Program-made: the position numbers and the translations under genes
Shown: piece by piece, positions 11,169 to 21,827 of the stretch
How the letters are laid out: every line of letters starts with the position of its first letter
Numbering within the stretch: position 1 is the stretch's first letter
Notes under the pieces: model-generated
Seen by the model: the letters and a program-made list of their open reading frames with translations, nothing else
The model's database searches: none
What the model was told of the DNA's origin: nothing
Assembly: GCA_013368375.1 (NCBI GenBank)
Contig: JAACJP010000005.1
Span: 868,001-932,000, forward strand
Reading direction: 5' to 3'
From: Tricholomella constricta
Taxonomy: Eukaryota; Basidiomycota; Agaricomycetes; Agaricales; Lyophyllaceae
Length of the DNA: 64,000 bases

Positions 11169-11945
11169 CGGAGACCAGCCGTCTCCACCGCTACCACTCC
11201 CGCCACCACTCCCGCCACCACTCCCGCCGCCACTCCTGCCGCCACTCCCGCCGCCACTCCCGCCACCACTCCTGCCGCCACTCCCGCTACCACTCCCGCC
11301 ACCACTCCCGCCACCACTCCCGCCACCACTCCCGCCGCCACTCCCGCTACCACTCCCGCCATACACCCAAACTCCACTCACCCGACCTCGACTCCCGCCT
11401 CGACTCCCGCTACCACTCCCACCACCACTCCTGCTATCACTCCCGCCACCACTCCTGCCATACACCCGAACACGGCCATGAACCCGCACACGACCAATCT
11501 GAACATGATCATACCGCCAGCTCAGGACTACACGCTTACAGGGCCTGCAGCCGCGACTCGCGTCCTTGACGAAGGCCAGCCGCATCTCAATCTCTCAGAG
11601 GATGTCGTCACAAAGCGCCAGGCAGCAGCGCAGAAGCGCGCAGAGACCATGTCACTGAAAAAGGCCATTGCTGAAGAGAAGAAAAAGGCTCTGGCTGCAA
11701 AGAAGAAGGGAACGGCGGTGGCTGCCAGGAAGGCCTCAACGAGTAAGGCAGTCTCAAAGCCAGCACCTCGCACTGGGCAAACAGTGCCCGAGAATGTCCC
11801 AGAGCGCCCTCGCCGCACTGTGAAAGCTCCACCGTGGGCTGATCGGAGCCCTTCCCCTCCTCCCAAAAAGTATGTGTTTTCTTCCCGTTTGCATGTGAGC
11901 GCCGCTAACTGTCATGCACAATCCAGGCAAAAAAAGTCGGCTTGA
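11169..11945 (+). CDS. Thr-Pro-Ala repeat, Lys/Ala-rich protein, 5' end missing
   Basis: An open frame from 11169 encodes a run of T-P-A-T/T-P-A-A repeats to about 11466, then a Lys/Ala-rich helical stretch and a basic tail with RRTVKAPPW. Exon 11169-11869 joins 11927-11945 across a 57-nt intron with good signals (GTATGT donor, GCTAAC branch, CAG acceptor), giving a tail ending KKQKKSA. The first ATG in frame is 11478, but the repeats upstream are open, and the frame is cut at the putative LTR edge of element D. D may therefore have inserted into the gene and removed its start. No family is recognised. Confidence 0.45.
   Translation, partial: RRPAVSTATTPATTPATTPAATPAATPAATPATTPAATPATTPATTPATTPATTPAATPATTPAIHPNSTHPTSTPASTPATTPTTTPAITPATTPAIHPNTAMNPHTTNLNMIIPPAQDYTLTGPAAATRVLDEGQPHLNLSEDVVTKRQAAAQKRAETMSLKKAIAEEKKKALAAKKKGTAVAARKASTSKAVSKPAPRTGQTVPENVPERPRRTVKAPPWADRSPSPPPKKYVFSSRLHVSAANCHAQSRQKKSA
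11178..11466 (+). repeat. Tandem repeat of 12-bp ACTCCCGCCACC-type units
   Basis: More than 20 imperfect copies of ACTCCCGCCRCC run nearly uninterrupted. Because 12 is a multiple of 3, the array keeps one frame open and encodes Thr-Pro-Ala repeats. Confidence 0.85.
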
Positions 11946-13140
11946 GAGTATTAGTATTCTAGTTTAGCAGTTGATTGATAAATTAGCGCTGTGTCTGTAT
12001 ATACTTAGTGTGGATAAATAACAATGTCGCGAACATCGCGAACATATAGTCGCGAACATAGTCAGTCACGAACATAGTCAGTCGCGAACAAATTACTAAG
12101 ATGTTCACGAATGTATTAAAGGTTCTCGGATTTACAAATGTCTGAGCATTTTAAACAAGTGTTGACAAGCATTGATGATAGCAGGAGAGGGGAAAATCAC
12201 TGAGAATCGGGCATGTCATACAAGGCTGCGACTTCGCAAAAATAAACTAAGTCAGAAGTGCCGAGTTAGCCGAAGTGCCGAGTTAGCCGAGGTACTTCAC
12301 GTGGGGGTTTGACTTAGAAAAAAACAACTAAGTCCTAAATTGAAGACCCGAGGGCGCACATCAAGGGGATCTGTCTTGGCATCGTGAAGGACAGTGACAA
12401 CACAGTGCAGGAAGCTGCCAACAACAGCGATCAGAATTGTGGCCGCTTCTGGCCAGGCACGAATGGAACCCAAGCCCAGGCCAGCGCCCGAAATGGACCG
12501 GTAATCTGATGCCGAGCGGTACCCGGTTTGCAAAGTGCAGTGGACTGAACTTTCAAAGTTCAGTCGACTGAAGCATACAGTCAAATTTGCAAAGCTGTTT
12601 TACTGTGTGTTACAATCTAGTTTTGCAAAGTTCTTACAGTGTTGCCTGGAATGTTGGTATCAAATTCACGAATAACGTGCAGCATGATTTTACATTGAAC
12701 ATGTGCGACTCTTCAGTAATGCGGCATGCACTGTATGACTTCGGCTTATTTATCATGTACCCGCGCACCACTTCCTTCCAAAACATCAGAGACTACCGAG
12801 CGGAAATCGCCTTCCTCACTCTGGACCGCCGCCCGATCCGGGCATCAATCGCTTTCTAATAGACGTGGGCCGTATTGGAAGTGCAACCGTGGAGATAAAC
12901 TTCAGTCCAATTATAAGGCGGTCCATTCACGTGGAGCCCTGTAACCCAATGTCGCCGAGTCATCGAACACATTGTTCTTGCCTTGGTTCATTTCATCGGT
13001 GCGTCCACAACGGACGATCGAGCTGTCTCAATAATAATCTGACTCGAAAATATCAGGAAATGCTTTTCACATAGAGGATACACGAGGACAAGACATCAAG
13101 GCGTGGAGAGAATCGTGCACAAAATAGCCTCGAAATGCCA
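11946..13140. other. Intergenic, no supported gene
   Basis: Only short unconvincing ORFs. Short direct repeats of CGCGAACATAGTCAGT type lie at about 12027-12095, and a duplicated GTGCCGAGTTAGCCGA motif lies near 12257-12290. From about 13000 rightward the sequence matches the 3' flank of the gene at 15207-16165, marking the left side of a segmental duplication. Confidence 0.5.
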
Positions 13141-13199
13141 TCAGTACGGCACCAATTTCCCAACCCTATCTCCCTCTGCAATGAGGCCCGCCATCACCT

Positions 13200-14109
13200 T
13201 CATAAAGTCAGTCTCATACCATTCATCGTCCTCGAAGTTGATATCAAATGTGTCGTGAGTGATCTGAATCTGTTGCATGTTGCCAGGAACACCGTCCGCC
13301 ACGGCCTCACGGCCTCAGCGGTTCCCAATGAAATGAGCGCGGTGATGAAGATCATCTTGCTGCACGTTTCGTTTGGATACATCATGTGAACCTGAGATAA
13401 TTCGAACCATTCAGTCGACCTGCGGATTCGTAGTACGTGTTTTTTGACTGACCGGAAATCCTCCTTTCATGTTCTCCGGAACATTTTCTTTCAAAAATGT
13501 CTGTGCCATCGAAATCAATACCGCGAGGTCCAGCACATCGAGGTGCCGCTCCTCTTGCGGCGGCCAATCGCCCTGCTTCAACTCGCCCATCTCCTTTCTC
13601 TTCCTGTGTGCATAGCGCAAGCGCTCGTCCGTGTAATTGAACACTGGGATCCCATCGACCGCACACCCCACAATGCTGGTTGTGTTTTGCCACGAGCCCT
13701 TCCCAAGATGGAGGTAGTCATTACTGCAGTTGCTGATATAAAGCTTGTCGGCTTCGCCCAGCATGGTCATAACATATTCCAGCAATTCTGGAATGTCAAG
13801 GATCGTCAGAATGTCGTTTGCCTTCTGTGCTTTGCGAAAATCCTTGAGGTAGTTCTCGAAATTGGTCAGGCGGACTTCTTCGACCCTTTCGACTGGAACG
13901 GTAATCCGGGGTAAACGCATATCCTCCAAGGAGGAGCAGACATTTGAATCTTCGAGGAGAGTCGTTGGCCATTTCAGGGCCCGGGGATGATGACGCCTGT
14001 AGGCTTCGGCGACAAACGGGTTTGATACTCTGGCGGCAGGGCGTGAGAGCTGACAAGGAGTCGAGGAGGTCTCTGGCATTGAAATGCTGGACTCGGATGG
14101 GGTAGACAT
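13200..14109 (-). pseudogene. Duplicate of unknown two-exon gene, frameshifted
   Basis: Exon 1 is 14109-13453 (219 codons), the intron 13452-13392 (61 nt, GTCAGT donor, CTGAAT branch), and exon 2 starts at 13391. Exon structure and sequence match the paralogue at 15207-16165 with no length change in exon 1. In exon 2 an 8-bp tandem duplication (13301-13308/13309-13316) shifts the frame, so translation ends at 13200 instead of the ancestral stop near 13141. The last 45 or so residues, including the acidic INFEDDEWYETDF segment, are replaced. The start was chosen at MSTPSESS because the paralogue starts there; the frame is open further upstream. A MITE 61 bp upstream separates this start from the ancestral promoter. 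Confidence 0.7.
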
Positions 14110-14170
14110 ATAATTGATGATTGTTTTCTGGACACAACTTATGAGGTGCGGAAAATCTCTGAAGGCAGCC

Positions 14171-14837
14171 CAAGGGGGTGTCACATGTGACATTCCTTAT
14201 ATAGGGTTAGTTAGTTAGTCCAAGCCACCAGGTCGTTAAAAAGAAATATGACATCAGTTTAAAGGGACTTGTCCTTGGCCCAGGACCAAACCTGGGCTTG
14301 AATGGCAGTATTCATGAGAACTGCTCTCATCCAAAGGTATAGAAAGCACTAGTTTTATAATTATTGCTTGAAAAGGGTGTGGGAAGTTCAGGGTCCTAGG
14401 CTTATTGAAAGTCGCAACATGGTGTCTTAGTATATGGACCTACTGCAAACCACTTCTTTATTGTGGCAACGTTTCGGGCTGCTTACTATGTCTACTATTC
14501 TAATCTGACAATCATGTATACTGTTCCAAGTGTAATGCACAAGTCAAAGATTTTAAACAGTGGTTCCATTCATACCTTGGTGATTGTCAAAGTTTCAGCT
14601 TCAGAAGTGTACAGCTTGAGCACTGCATAACTGGTTTCTGTGAGGTATGCAACAGGGAAATGTGGAGGAGCGACAACATTGAGAATGATGTCAACAACAA
14701 CAGTCGGGTGACCGGACCGTGTGCCAGATTGCCTTATTGGGTAATTAGTTCCTAGCAATAGTTAGTTAGTCCAGGAGATTCTCCCGTTAAAAAAAAATCG
14801 ACCCTATATGCTTAATTTTTTTTCCGACACCCCCTTG
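14171..14837. mobile_element. hAT-like MITE (667 bp) with 8-bp target duplication
   Basis: The ends are perfect 12-bp inverted repeats, CAAGGGGGTGTC and GACACCCCCTTG. They are flanked by identical 8-bp copies of AGGCAGCC at 14163-14170 and 14838-14845. An 8-bp duplication with CAAGGGG-type ends is typical of the hAT superfamily. Subterminal motifs (TATAGGG and GTTAGTTAGTCCA) occur near both ends. There is no transposase ORF, so it is non-autonomous. Promoter sequence shared with the paralogous gene resumes right after the element. Confidence 0.85.
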
Positions 14838-15206
14838 AGGCAGCCCTTATATAGAATGGATGTCAGGGATGCACTAGATAAAATCGTGGCCTGCGATATG
14901 AATCCGTCTTTTGACAAGGGGCGTGGCGGCTAATCGTCAAGGAAGAAGATGACACTCAAAACACACTGGCGGGTTGTAATTTTATTAAATATCCAGGACC
15001 GCGGCCCAGTGAAAAGTCGGTCAGGTGGGGTCAAGCCGCCAACGCGGCCGTGTCCCGCGTCAACAAAGCTGTTACTTCATGTCCACAACGAACAATTGAG
15101 CTGTGACTCGAAAATATCAGAATTTTCTTCCACATAGATGTATAGACACAAGAACAGAACATCAAGATGCAGAGAAAATCAGGTACAGATAAGTCACGAA
15201 ATGCCA

Positions 15207-16165
15207 TCAGTACGGCAACAATTTACCAACCCTGTCTCCCTCTGCAATGAGGCCCGCCATCACCTTCATAAAGTCAGTTTCATACCATTCATCGTCCTCG
15301 AAGTTGATGTCAAATGTGTCATGAGTGATCTGGATCTGTTGCATGTCACCAGAAACACCGTTCGCCACGGCTTCAGCGGTTTCCAATGGAATGAGCGCGG
15401 TGATGACGATCATCTTGCTGCATGTTGCGTTTGGATACATCATGTGAACCTGAGATAATTCAAACTATTCAGTCGACCTGCGGATTCGTATGATTTTTAA
15501 TGACTGACCGGGAACCCTCCCCTCAAATTCTCCGGAACATCTTCACGCAGATATTTCTGTGCCATCGAAATCAACACTGCGAGGTCCAGCACGTCGAGGT
15601 GCCGCTCCTCCTGCGGCAGCCAATTACCCTCCTTCAACTCCTTCGGTTCCTTTCTGTTCCTGTGTGCGTAGCGGAAGCGCGCGTCCGTGTAGCTGAACAC
15701 TAAAATCCCATCGACTGAGCACCCTGTGATGCTGGTAGCGTTCTGCCACGAACCCTTCCCTATGTGGAGGAATCCGTTATAGTCGACGACGATTTGGAGT
15801 TTCTGGGCTTCAGCTAGCGTGAACATAACATATTCTAGCACAATGGGAATGTTGTTGAGGATCTCCGGGATGTTCTTTGCCTTCTGTGCATCGCGAAGCT
15901 CCCCGAGGTAGTGCTTGATATCGGCCCGGCGGCGTTTCTTGACCTTTGCGATTGGAAAGGTGATCCGCGGTAAACACATGTCCTCCAAGGAGGAGCAGAC
16001 ACCTGAATCTTCGAGGAGGGTTAATGGCCATTCCAGAGGATGTTGGAGCCTGTAGGCATCGGCGACAAAAGGGTTTGATACTCTGGCGGCAGGGCGTGAG
16101 AGTTGACGAGGAATCGAGGAGGTCTCTGGCACTGAAATGCTGGAGTCGGGGCCGGGGGTGGACAT
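15207..16165 (-). CDS. Unknown two-exon gene, intact paralogue (299 aa)
   Basis: Exon 1 is 16165-15509, the intron 15508-15450 (59 nt, GTCAGT donor, CTGAAT branch, CTCAG acceptor), and exon 2 is 15449-15207. The junction is phase 0 and gives 299 codons plus stop. The N-terminus is a Ser/Pro-rich disordered stretch with SRPAARVSNPFV. The body has an amphipathic Lys-rich helix, the motif GKGSWQNATSITGCSVDG, then EERHLDVLDLAVLISMAQKYL and an acidic tail. No signal peptide or membrane segment is seen. I do not recognise the family. The frameshifted tandem copy lies immediately to its left in the same orientation. Confidence 0.75.
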
Positions 16166-16802
16166 GACGAGAACTTGGATGAGAAGTCACTTCCGAGGGA
16201 CACAATAGGTGCAGAAATTATTTGAGGTGGATGTCAGGGATGTACTACTCAATTAAATCGTATGAACTCGTCTATCAAGGGGCGTAGCGGCTATGGCGGA
16301 TGGTTGTCATTGTCCTTACATGTCGACCGCGGTAGTTTAGGAATGGGACAGCTCCGCGTAATAAGAACAAGAATTGAAACAAGGATACAAACACGAGATG
16401 ACTCATGTGAGTGCATAACCTGAGTTGAAGGCTTTTCAAATTGAGTTTTCTTTTTTCAAGCAGTTGGGTCAACCCTGTAGGAGACAAGCAACCCTCCTCT
16501 CTGGTTTCGTTACTACTCTAGTGATTTTGAAGAAGACGAAGAGGATTCGATCGAGAATACACACGCAGTGAAATTGATTTCCCGACATCCAGGTATCCAG
16601 AACTCCAGGAAGTTCAAAAGCTTGATAAACTGGGAACAACGCTTACAGGCCATTTATTTCAGTCTATCCGTGTGGCGTTGCTTCAAACATATTCCAGGAA
16701 GAGTCTATAGAGCGAGAAAAAGTCGAGCTAGTGCTACCATAACCTAAAGCTGTTTTAGGGTGACCACGAAGGTGGACGAGTATAATTGCAAGACGGACGA
16801 GA
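16166..16802. other. Intergenic, nothing supported
   Basis: The first 120 bp is the promoter side of the 15207-16165 gene and shares GTGGATGTCAGGGATG with the sequence just right of the MITE. Beyond that only short ORFs occur, and none has recognisable features. Confidence 0.5.
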
Positions 16803-17477
16803 GTGTCAGATTCATGCATCAGAAAGGGTAACTTAGGGAGTTTGTACCCAAGATTGCAGAGGTTAAAGCAAAGGCCGACTCGCGCGTTGTTCTCCGTGGT
16901 CGACACATCGCAGAGCTTTAAAATCAAATCTCGCGCCGTGATGCCGTACAGTATGGGCTTCGAGTCCTGGTCTCTCGTGAGCGAAGAATACAGGACAGTA
17001 ACCATTGTGTTACAACGGTGCTCGCTCGCAGACCTTGAAGGGCGACGGGAAGCTGCATGCATGGTCATCCACATAGCCTATCGCAAGAGCCTGATCACAC
17101 CAGGGCTAGAGGTGCAGACTTTCAATTGTGTTTGTTCAGCGGCCCAAGTAGATCCTGAGGAGGAGGAGGAAGGCGAAGCAGGAGATGAGATTGCGCTGTG
17201 TTCAGAGGCCCAGAAGGAGGAAGGCGAAGCAGCAGAAGAAGAAGACGAAGAAGGTTCAGAGAATAGGGACGGAGACGAAGAGGAGGAGAGCGAAAAGGAA
17301 GAGGAGAAGGACAAAGATGAAGAGGAAGAGGAAGAGGACAAAGACAAAGACAAAGACGAAGAGATAGAGGAGAAAGTTCCCAGAACTAGTCTCGTCGCTG
17401 ATTATTTGCTTTGGTTTGATTCCCTTTACAAAATTGATGCCAATCTTTCCTGTTCTTTTGTAACACGCACCATATGA
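16803..17477 (+). CDS. Possible acidic low-complexity protein
   Basis: A 224-codon frame with an unremarkable N-terminal half and a Glu/Asp/Lys repeat region at residues 118-195. The acidic tract comes directly from a purine-rich tract (17155-17375), which by itself tends to keep a frame open. There is no domain, no paralogue in the window and no clear promoter. An opposing 136-codon frame at 16664-17074 is equally unsupported. Treat as doubtful. Confidence 0.25.
   Translation: MSDSCIRKGNLGSLYPRLQRLKQRPTRALFSVVDTSQSFKIKSRAVMPYSMGFESWSLVSEEYRTVTIVLQRCSLADLEGRREAACMVIHIAYRKSLITPGLEVQTFNCVCSAAQVDPEEEEEGEAGDEIALCSEAQKEEGEAAEEEDEEGSENRDGDEEEESEKEEEKDKDEEEEEEDKDKDKDEEIEEKVPRTSLVADYLLWFDSLYKIDANLSCSFVTRTI
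17155..17375. repeat. Purine (GA-rich) tract
   Basis: About 220 bp that is almost all G and A on the plus strand, with GAAGAGGAG and AAAGACAAAGAC motifs. Confidence 0.7.
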
Positions 17478-18031
17478 TGGCGATACGTGGCCCCATGGAC
17501 ATTGATTGCAATCTGCACCAGTCATGTTGACAAAAGTCTGCAAATTGACCAACATGGATTTGAGCATAGTTCCGTACAAAGTTCGGCTGGTTGTTGCCAA
17601 TGTCGGCAGGACTAGGGAACGCGAAAAAACCCCTTCAAAGTTAGTGACCGGAGGTTTCTAACGATTCAGATAGGGAAAGATTATCTTAAACGCACCGGAT
17701 TCATAGCTGATTCACCGGTACCACTAATGATACTTTTGTTCAACGAGGTAGATAGAACGGCCAAGTCATTGAGGCCCTTTTCGAGACCAGATCTTCGAGA
17801 CTTTGACTGTCTAATTCACAGTGGGCGATATTGAAGTTGTATTTGCGTGTGTGTCGCATCACCTGACCCTGACGGACGCGTCGAAGCGTCTCCTCTAAAT
17901 CAACGGCCAAATAACTTATCAAAGTCCTGACTGAAACCGGCGTCTCTCCTCACCAGAGTACCTCAGGGAGCCAGCTTGTATTTCTCAGCTACTAGTCCTA
18001 TCACCAAGGAGACGAAACAGTTCTCTCTTCG
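17478..18031. other. Intergenic, upstream of the Rsc7-like gene
   Basis: No gene is supported here. It contains the presumed promoter and 5' UTR of the gene starting at 18032. Confidence 0.5.
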
Positions 18032-19998
18032 ATGAAATCTGAGGTCCCAAAGATTGTAATCAAAGCACGAGTGCCCGCCGCGGCACCGCCAGCGCCAGTA
18101 TCAGTCCCCACCGTGACGATTCCTGGAACTTCTTCGCGTCTGATAGCCGCAGCGCCAACTCCAGAAGTGGAAGAAGAGGGTGACGATGACGGGATGGAGG
18201 TGGACAGCCCGGCGGGTGTGCAAACCGGGGAGGAGGAAGGCAACAGTAGAGTGGGAACTCCGCGACCAAGAGGCCGGCCGCGAGGGCGTGGACGTGGTTC
18301 AGCTAGTGGGACGAGTACACCGAGGGCTCGGGGACGGGGGAGAGGACGGGGGAGAGGACGGGGGCGGGGTCCACTGACGATACGACTGCCGAAAAGAGGG
18401 GATGAGGAGGGGGATGCTGGTGCTGAAGGCGATGTAGAAGGTGACGGAACGGGAGCTGCTGACTCTGAAGCTGGGGATGCGGAGGTCGAAGGTGAAGGTG
18501 ATGATACACCCAAGGAGAAGGAGGAACCTTTGGGAGGGGGGAAGCCATTTCGCAAGATACAGGGCAAAGTTTATATCATCGACGGCGACGAATTCATCAC
18601 CGATGAGGACCCCAAGGGCAACGAGAAGATTGATTTTTCTGGTATTCTACTGGGCGGTGCGTCTTTATTTCGCTCCCTGCGCGTCGTCTGTTCTATACCT
18701 TATCTCTTCAATAGGCCGTAGGTTTAAAGCATCCACATTTGTGCTTCCCAATAGGCATCCAACGCGACAATACATGCTCGCCATCGACGCAGCTCGGACG
18801 TCCGGGTTCCGCGACTCGCTCTACTACTTTCGACGCAACCTACTGGCTTTCAAGTTGAACGCGACCCAGCCTGAGAAGGACTACCTCATCTCGGAGGGTA
18901 AACTTGGCTCACATCTGCGCACGCGCAGCGTCACCCTCATCACCGCACGAAGTGCATTCAAACTCCATGGGAGCAAAATGGTCATTGGTGCGTTTCTCAT
19001 ATCAAATTCTAAATTCTGTTACATCTATAGCTTACATTCACTGTTTGAAAGACGGAAGGTGGGTCACAGACGACTACTACGAAGAGAAAGTCATCGAGAC
19101 AATCACGCCTTTGGGACTCAAACCTGGTGACCCCGTCGGGGAGCTTCCAGACCCCAACGCCCCCAGCCACACTAACGAAGCTCTTGCTGCGGCTGCGGCT
19201 GGTGCTGCTGCCGGGAAAGCGGATCGCGTTGGTGGCGGAATATACCGGGCGGGGGGACCGACGACGCTGTTTGGTGGGGGTGGATGGGGCCCTTATAGTG
19301 ACGGCCCATTGAACGCGGTCAGGAAGAGCTTGTTATCGCGTGACGGGGTGGACGAGGAGAATTGGATGTTTATGATGGCGACGCGGGTGGCGGAGTCTGG
19401 CGAGGAGTGGGCGAAGTGGAGGCGTGAGGGTGTGAAGCCTGGAGGGGGCGCGGATACGGGAGCAGGGACTTGGGAAGTGCCCAGCGTTGTGGGCAGTCAG
19501 GCAAAGCGGAAGATCAATGAGAGGGAAGACGAGGAAGAGGGCGTTGAGGAAGCGGAAGAGGAGGATGAGGTGGGTGAGGTGGGACCGCCTGGAGACGCCA
19601 GCACCAAGGTCGAGGCTGAGCCCATTACCAAGCGGCGGCGAGTTGAAGTGGTCGAGCTGCCTCTTGGGATCTATGAGCCTCACTCAGGCCTGATTCATTG
19701 TGAGAGTCTCTTTCTCTGAAATGCAGCGAATATGTCTGAATACCTCTTGTCAGATCGGGATGACACTCAACCGACTCGAAGTCGCTGGGAAGCCCTTCCC
19801 GATCCAGGTGGAAGGAAATATGTGCTGGGTGGCACCAAGGCTGGAAATGGAGCTTGGGCCCTTGCCTGGATCGATACTGTCATGGAAGTTAGCGACCGCC
19901 ATGCGGATGAGGACCGTTTATCTGCAAGTATGCAAACAATGCTAAGCGAGGCCGATGGTGCCACTCGGCAGGTTGTCGACTTGACAGTAGACTCGTAG
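18032..19998 (+). CDS. Chromatin remodelling RSC/SWI-SNF subunit, Rsc7/Swp82 family (596 aa)
   Basis: Four exons: 18032-18656, 18715-18987, 19052-19699 and 19754-19998. Phases join correctly and give 596 codons plus stop. The acceptor of the third exon could instead be 19031, which adds seven residues in frame. The conserved CRC-subunit domain spans about residues 175-320: VYIIDGDEFITDEDPKG, LLGGRRFKASTFVLP, YMLAIDAARTSGFRDSLYYF and DGRWVTDDYYEE. A second conserved block, YEPHSGLIHY-RDDTQPTRSRWE, is rebuilt only when the last intron is removed, which supports the model. The N-terminus carries RGRGRGRG AT-hook-like repeats and acidic stretches; an acidic linker and KRRR precede the second block. 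In yeasts these proteins are subunits of nuclear RSC or SWI/SNF. Family assignment is from remembered motifs. Confidence 0.88.
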
Positions 19999-20217
19999 TA
20001 TCTTCATTGCTTTTACTATATACTTTTGCGCTTGATTCTTTCGTAGCGATATCATTATACAATTAGCTTACAACATCTTACATGTTGATCCTCGTCGACG
20101 AATTCTTCGCAGGAGATAGTCACATGATGCGCCACGCCATATATGTGAAAAGCGTTTTGAGACCCACATATTTCTCTCCCAAGTTGTCGACGGACGTAAC
20201 TACTTCGATTGACGTTA

Positions 20218-21235
20218 CTACTCCGGAAGACCTGTGGAGTCCATCTCATTCGCATGCCGAAACATCTGCGCTTGGTGCACCAGGCCCCATTCCCTAATCT
20301 TCTCGAAGTTTCGACAACTGTGCAAGATATCGAACCGCGGAGTTTGTTTTTGTCCGGCAGATTTGTCAAAAACGATGGTGCTGATATCGGCAGAACACTG
20401 AAGCGACTGTCGTAGAGAATTGATGCAATGTGCGAGATGTATCTCGCGTTGCTCGGCTGACTCTCTGGGGTTTGATGGATATGAGTCTATCTGAATCAGA
20501 GACGTCTCTGCGCGCCACAGAAATGTCGGAATACATACCTGGATGGAGTGCCTTTCTAAGCATATTCTAAGCGAACCCTTATGAGCAACGGGTAAAATCC
20601 GGCAGCGGAAGGCTCACGAGACAGTGTAATTGGTGGAAGACATCTAACCCCACGATATATTCTGAATCGCTGTGAGGGATCATTGTAGTTGCGTTGACTA
20701 GACGTTGAGCCTGGTACTCTGAAATTTGCGATATCCCGACTATAACAAGGAACATAAGTTCAACTTTCAATGACGGCGACAGAAATCAATGTGCACAATT
20801 GTAGAGATCTGACCAAGCTTTATCGACTTCGTCGGACGGAGGTCTGCTGTAGATATCAGGTGCTTCACCACCAAAAATCCCGCTATTGAACTTGACGACT
20901 TCATATTCAACGACGTCTTGTGCTGGGGCTGTGGATGGATCGAAGTGTGAGAAACGCACGATTTCGACGTTACTGTGAAACATACAGTATATAATCTGAG
21001 CGTTGGGATACCTACAACGGCTCCAAATCAACAGAGAGACGCCGGTAGCCTCCAGAATGACGAAGCAAATGACAACCCAGAGAGGTACATTGACGCGCCT
21101 AGCAGACCACCTCGCATTAGATACGGGTGGTTTCGAATGAGGTGCGTCCCCATAATATAGATGTGTGTCGGTGTTCACATCCTGACTGCCTCTGTTGATC
21201 ATCGAGTAATAAAACGTTTCTCTGAGAAACGACAT
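20218..21235 (-). CDS. UstYa-family (DUF3328) oxidase-like protein 1 (258 aa)
   Basis: Five exons on the minus strand: 21235-20986, 20928-20797, 20739-20618, 20566-20539 and 20462-20218. Lengths sum to 777 nt, in frame. One N-terminal transmembrane anchor (VPLWVVICFVILEATG) is followed by the family's PAQDVVEYEVVKF segment, a PPSDEVDKAWSDLY motif and two HxxHC motifs, HQLHC (exon 3) and HLAHC (exon 5). UstYa-type proteins act in RiPP biosynthesis, where they oxidatively cyclise peptide cores, and the two His/Cys motifs are thought to be catalytic. Exons 2, 3 and 4 have exactly the same lengths (132, 122, 28 nt) as in the gene at 24714-25738. The start was chosen at the ATG nearest the TM segment; a longer open frame upstream has no support. 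Confidence 0.87.
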
Positions 21236-21827
21236 GGATGGCGCTCTGTAGTGTAGAGTGGATAGAGAGGCGGAGTCCTGGATGTGGTCAACAAGTTCGT
21301 TGTTCAAGCGTCCACCTTTCCACGGATCACCAACAAGCTCAGGGCGTAACTCACTTACTTTAACCGTAATTGACCGATAAGTGCGCGAACCAAGTAGAAG
21401 CATCCGCCACCAAATCTCCAGCCAATGGCAGTCAACAAAGGACTTCTGCCATTCAAGAGAGGAAGTGTTGTGACCGTCGATGGCCAAGGCCGGTCAGAGC
21501 CGTATCAGATTTAGGTACTGTCAGTCCAAAGATCGTTGACGGGCATACAAAGAATGGGAAGTTGAGCTGCCTCAAAGGCCCGGGGGATAAGGGGACCCAT
21601 TCTGATTGTAGGTAGGAGAGGAGACTACCTGCTATGCGATAACCTTGCATCCGAAGAATCAATATAAGCTGAAATAACGGAGATGAGCTAACAAACCGCT
21701 GGGGACGGAAGTGAGCTTCTGTACGCGTGCTAATACGCTGCCCGAAGACGCGACGGCTTATAAGAGGGCAGCAGGTTTTACAACCGCTCGTCGTCTCTAC
21801 TTCACAGAGAATAATCCCCATCTCACC
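21236..21827. other. Divergent promoter region
   Basis: Separates the minus-strand UstYa-like gene from the plus-strand small secreted protein. A TATA-like TTATAAGAGGG at about 21758-21768 sits 60-70 bp before the ATG at 21828. No other gene is seen. Confidence 0.5.

Noticed and set aside
18180..18377. Alternative-frame ORFs within the Rsc7-like first exon
   Set aside because: Low-complexity GC-rich shadows of the AT-hook repeats.
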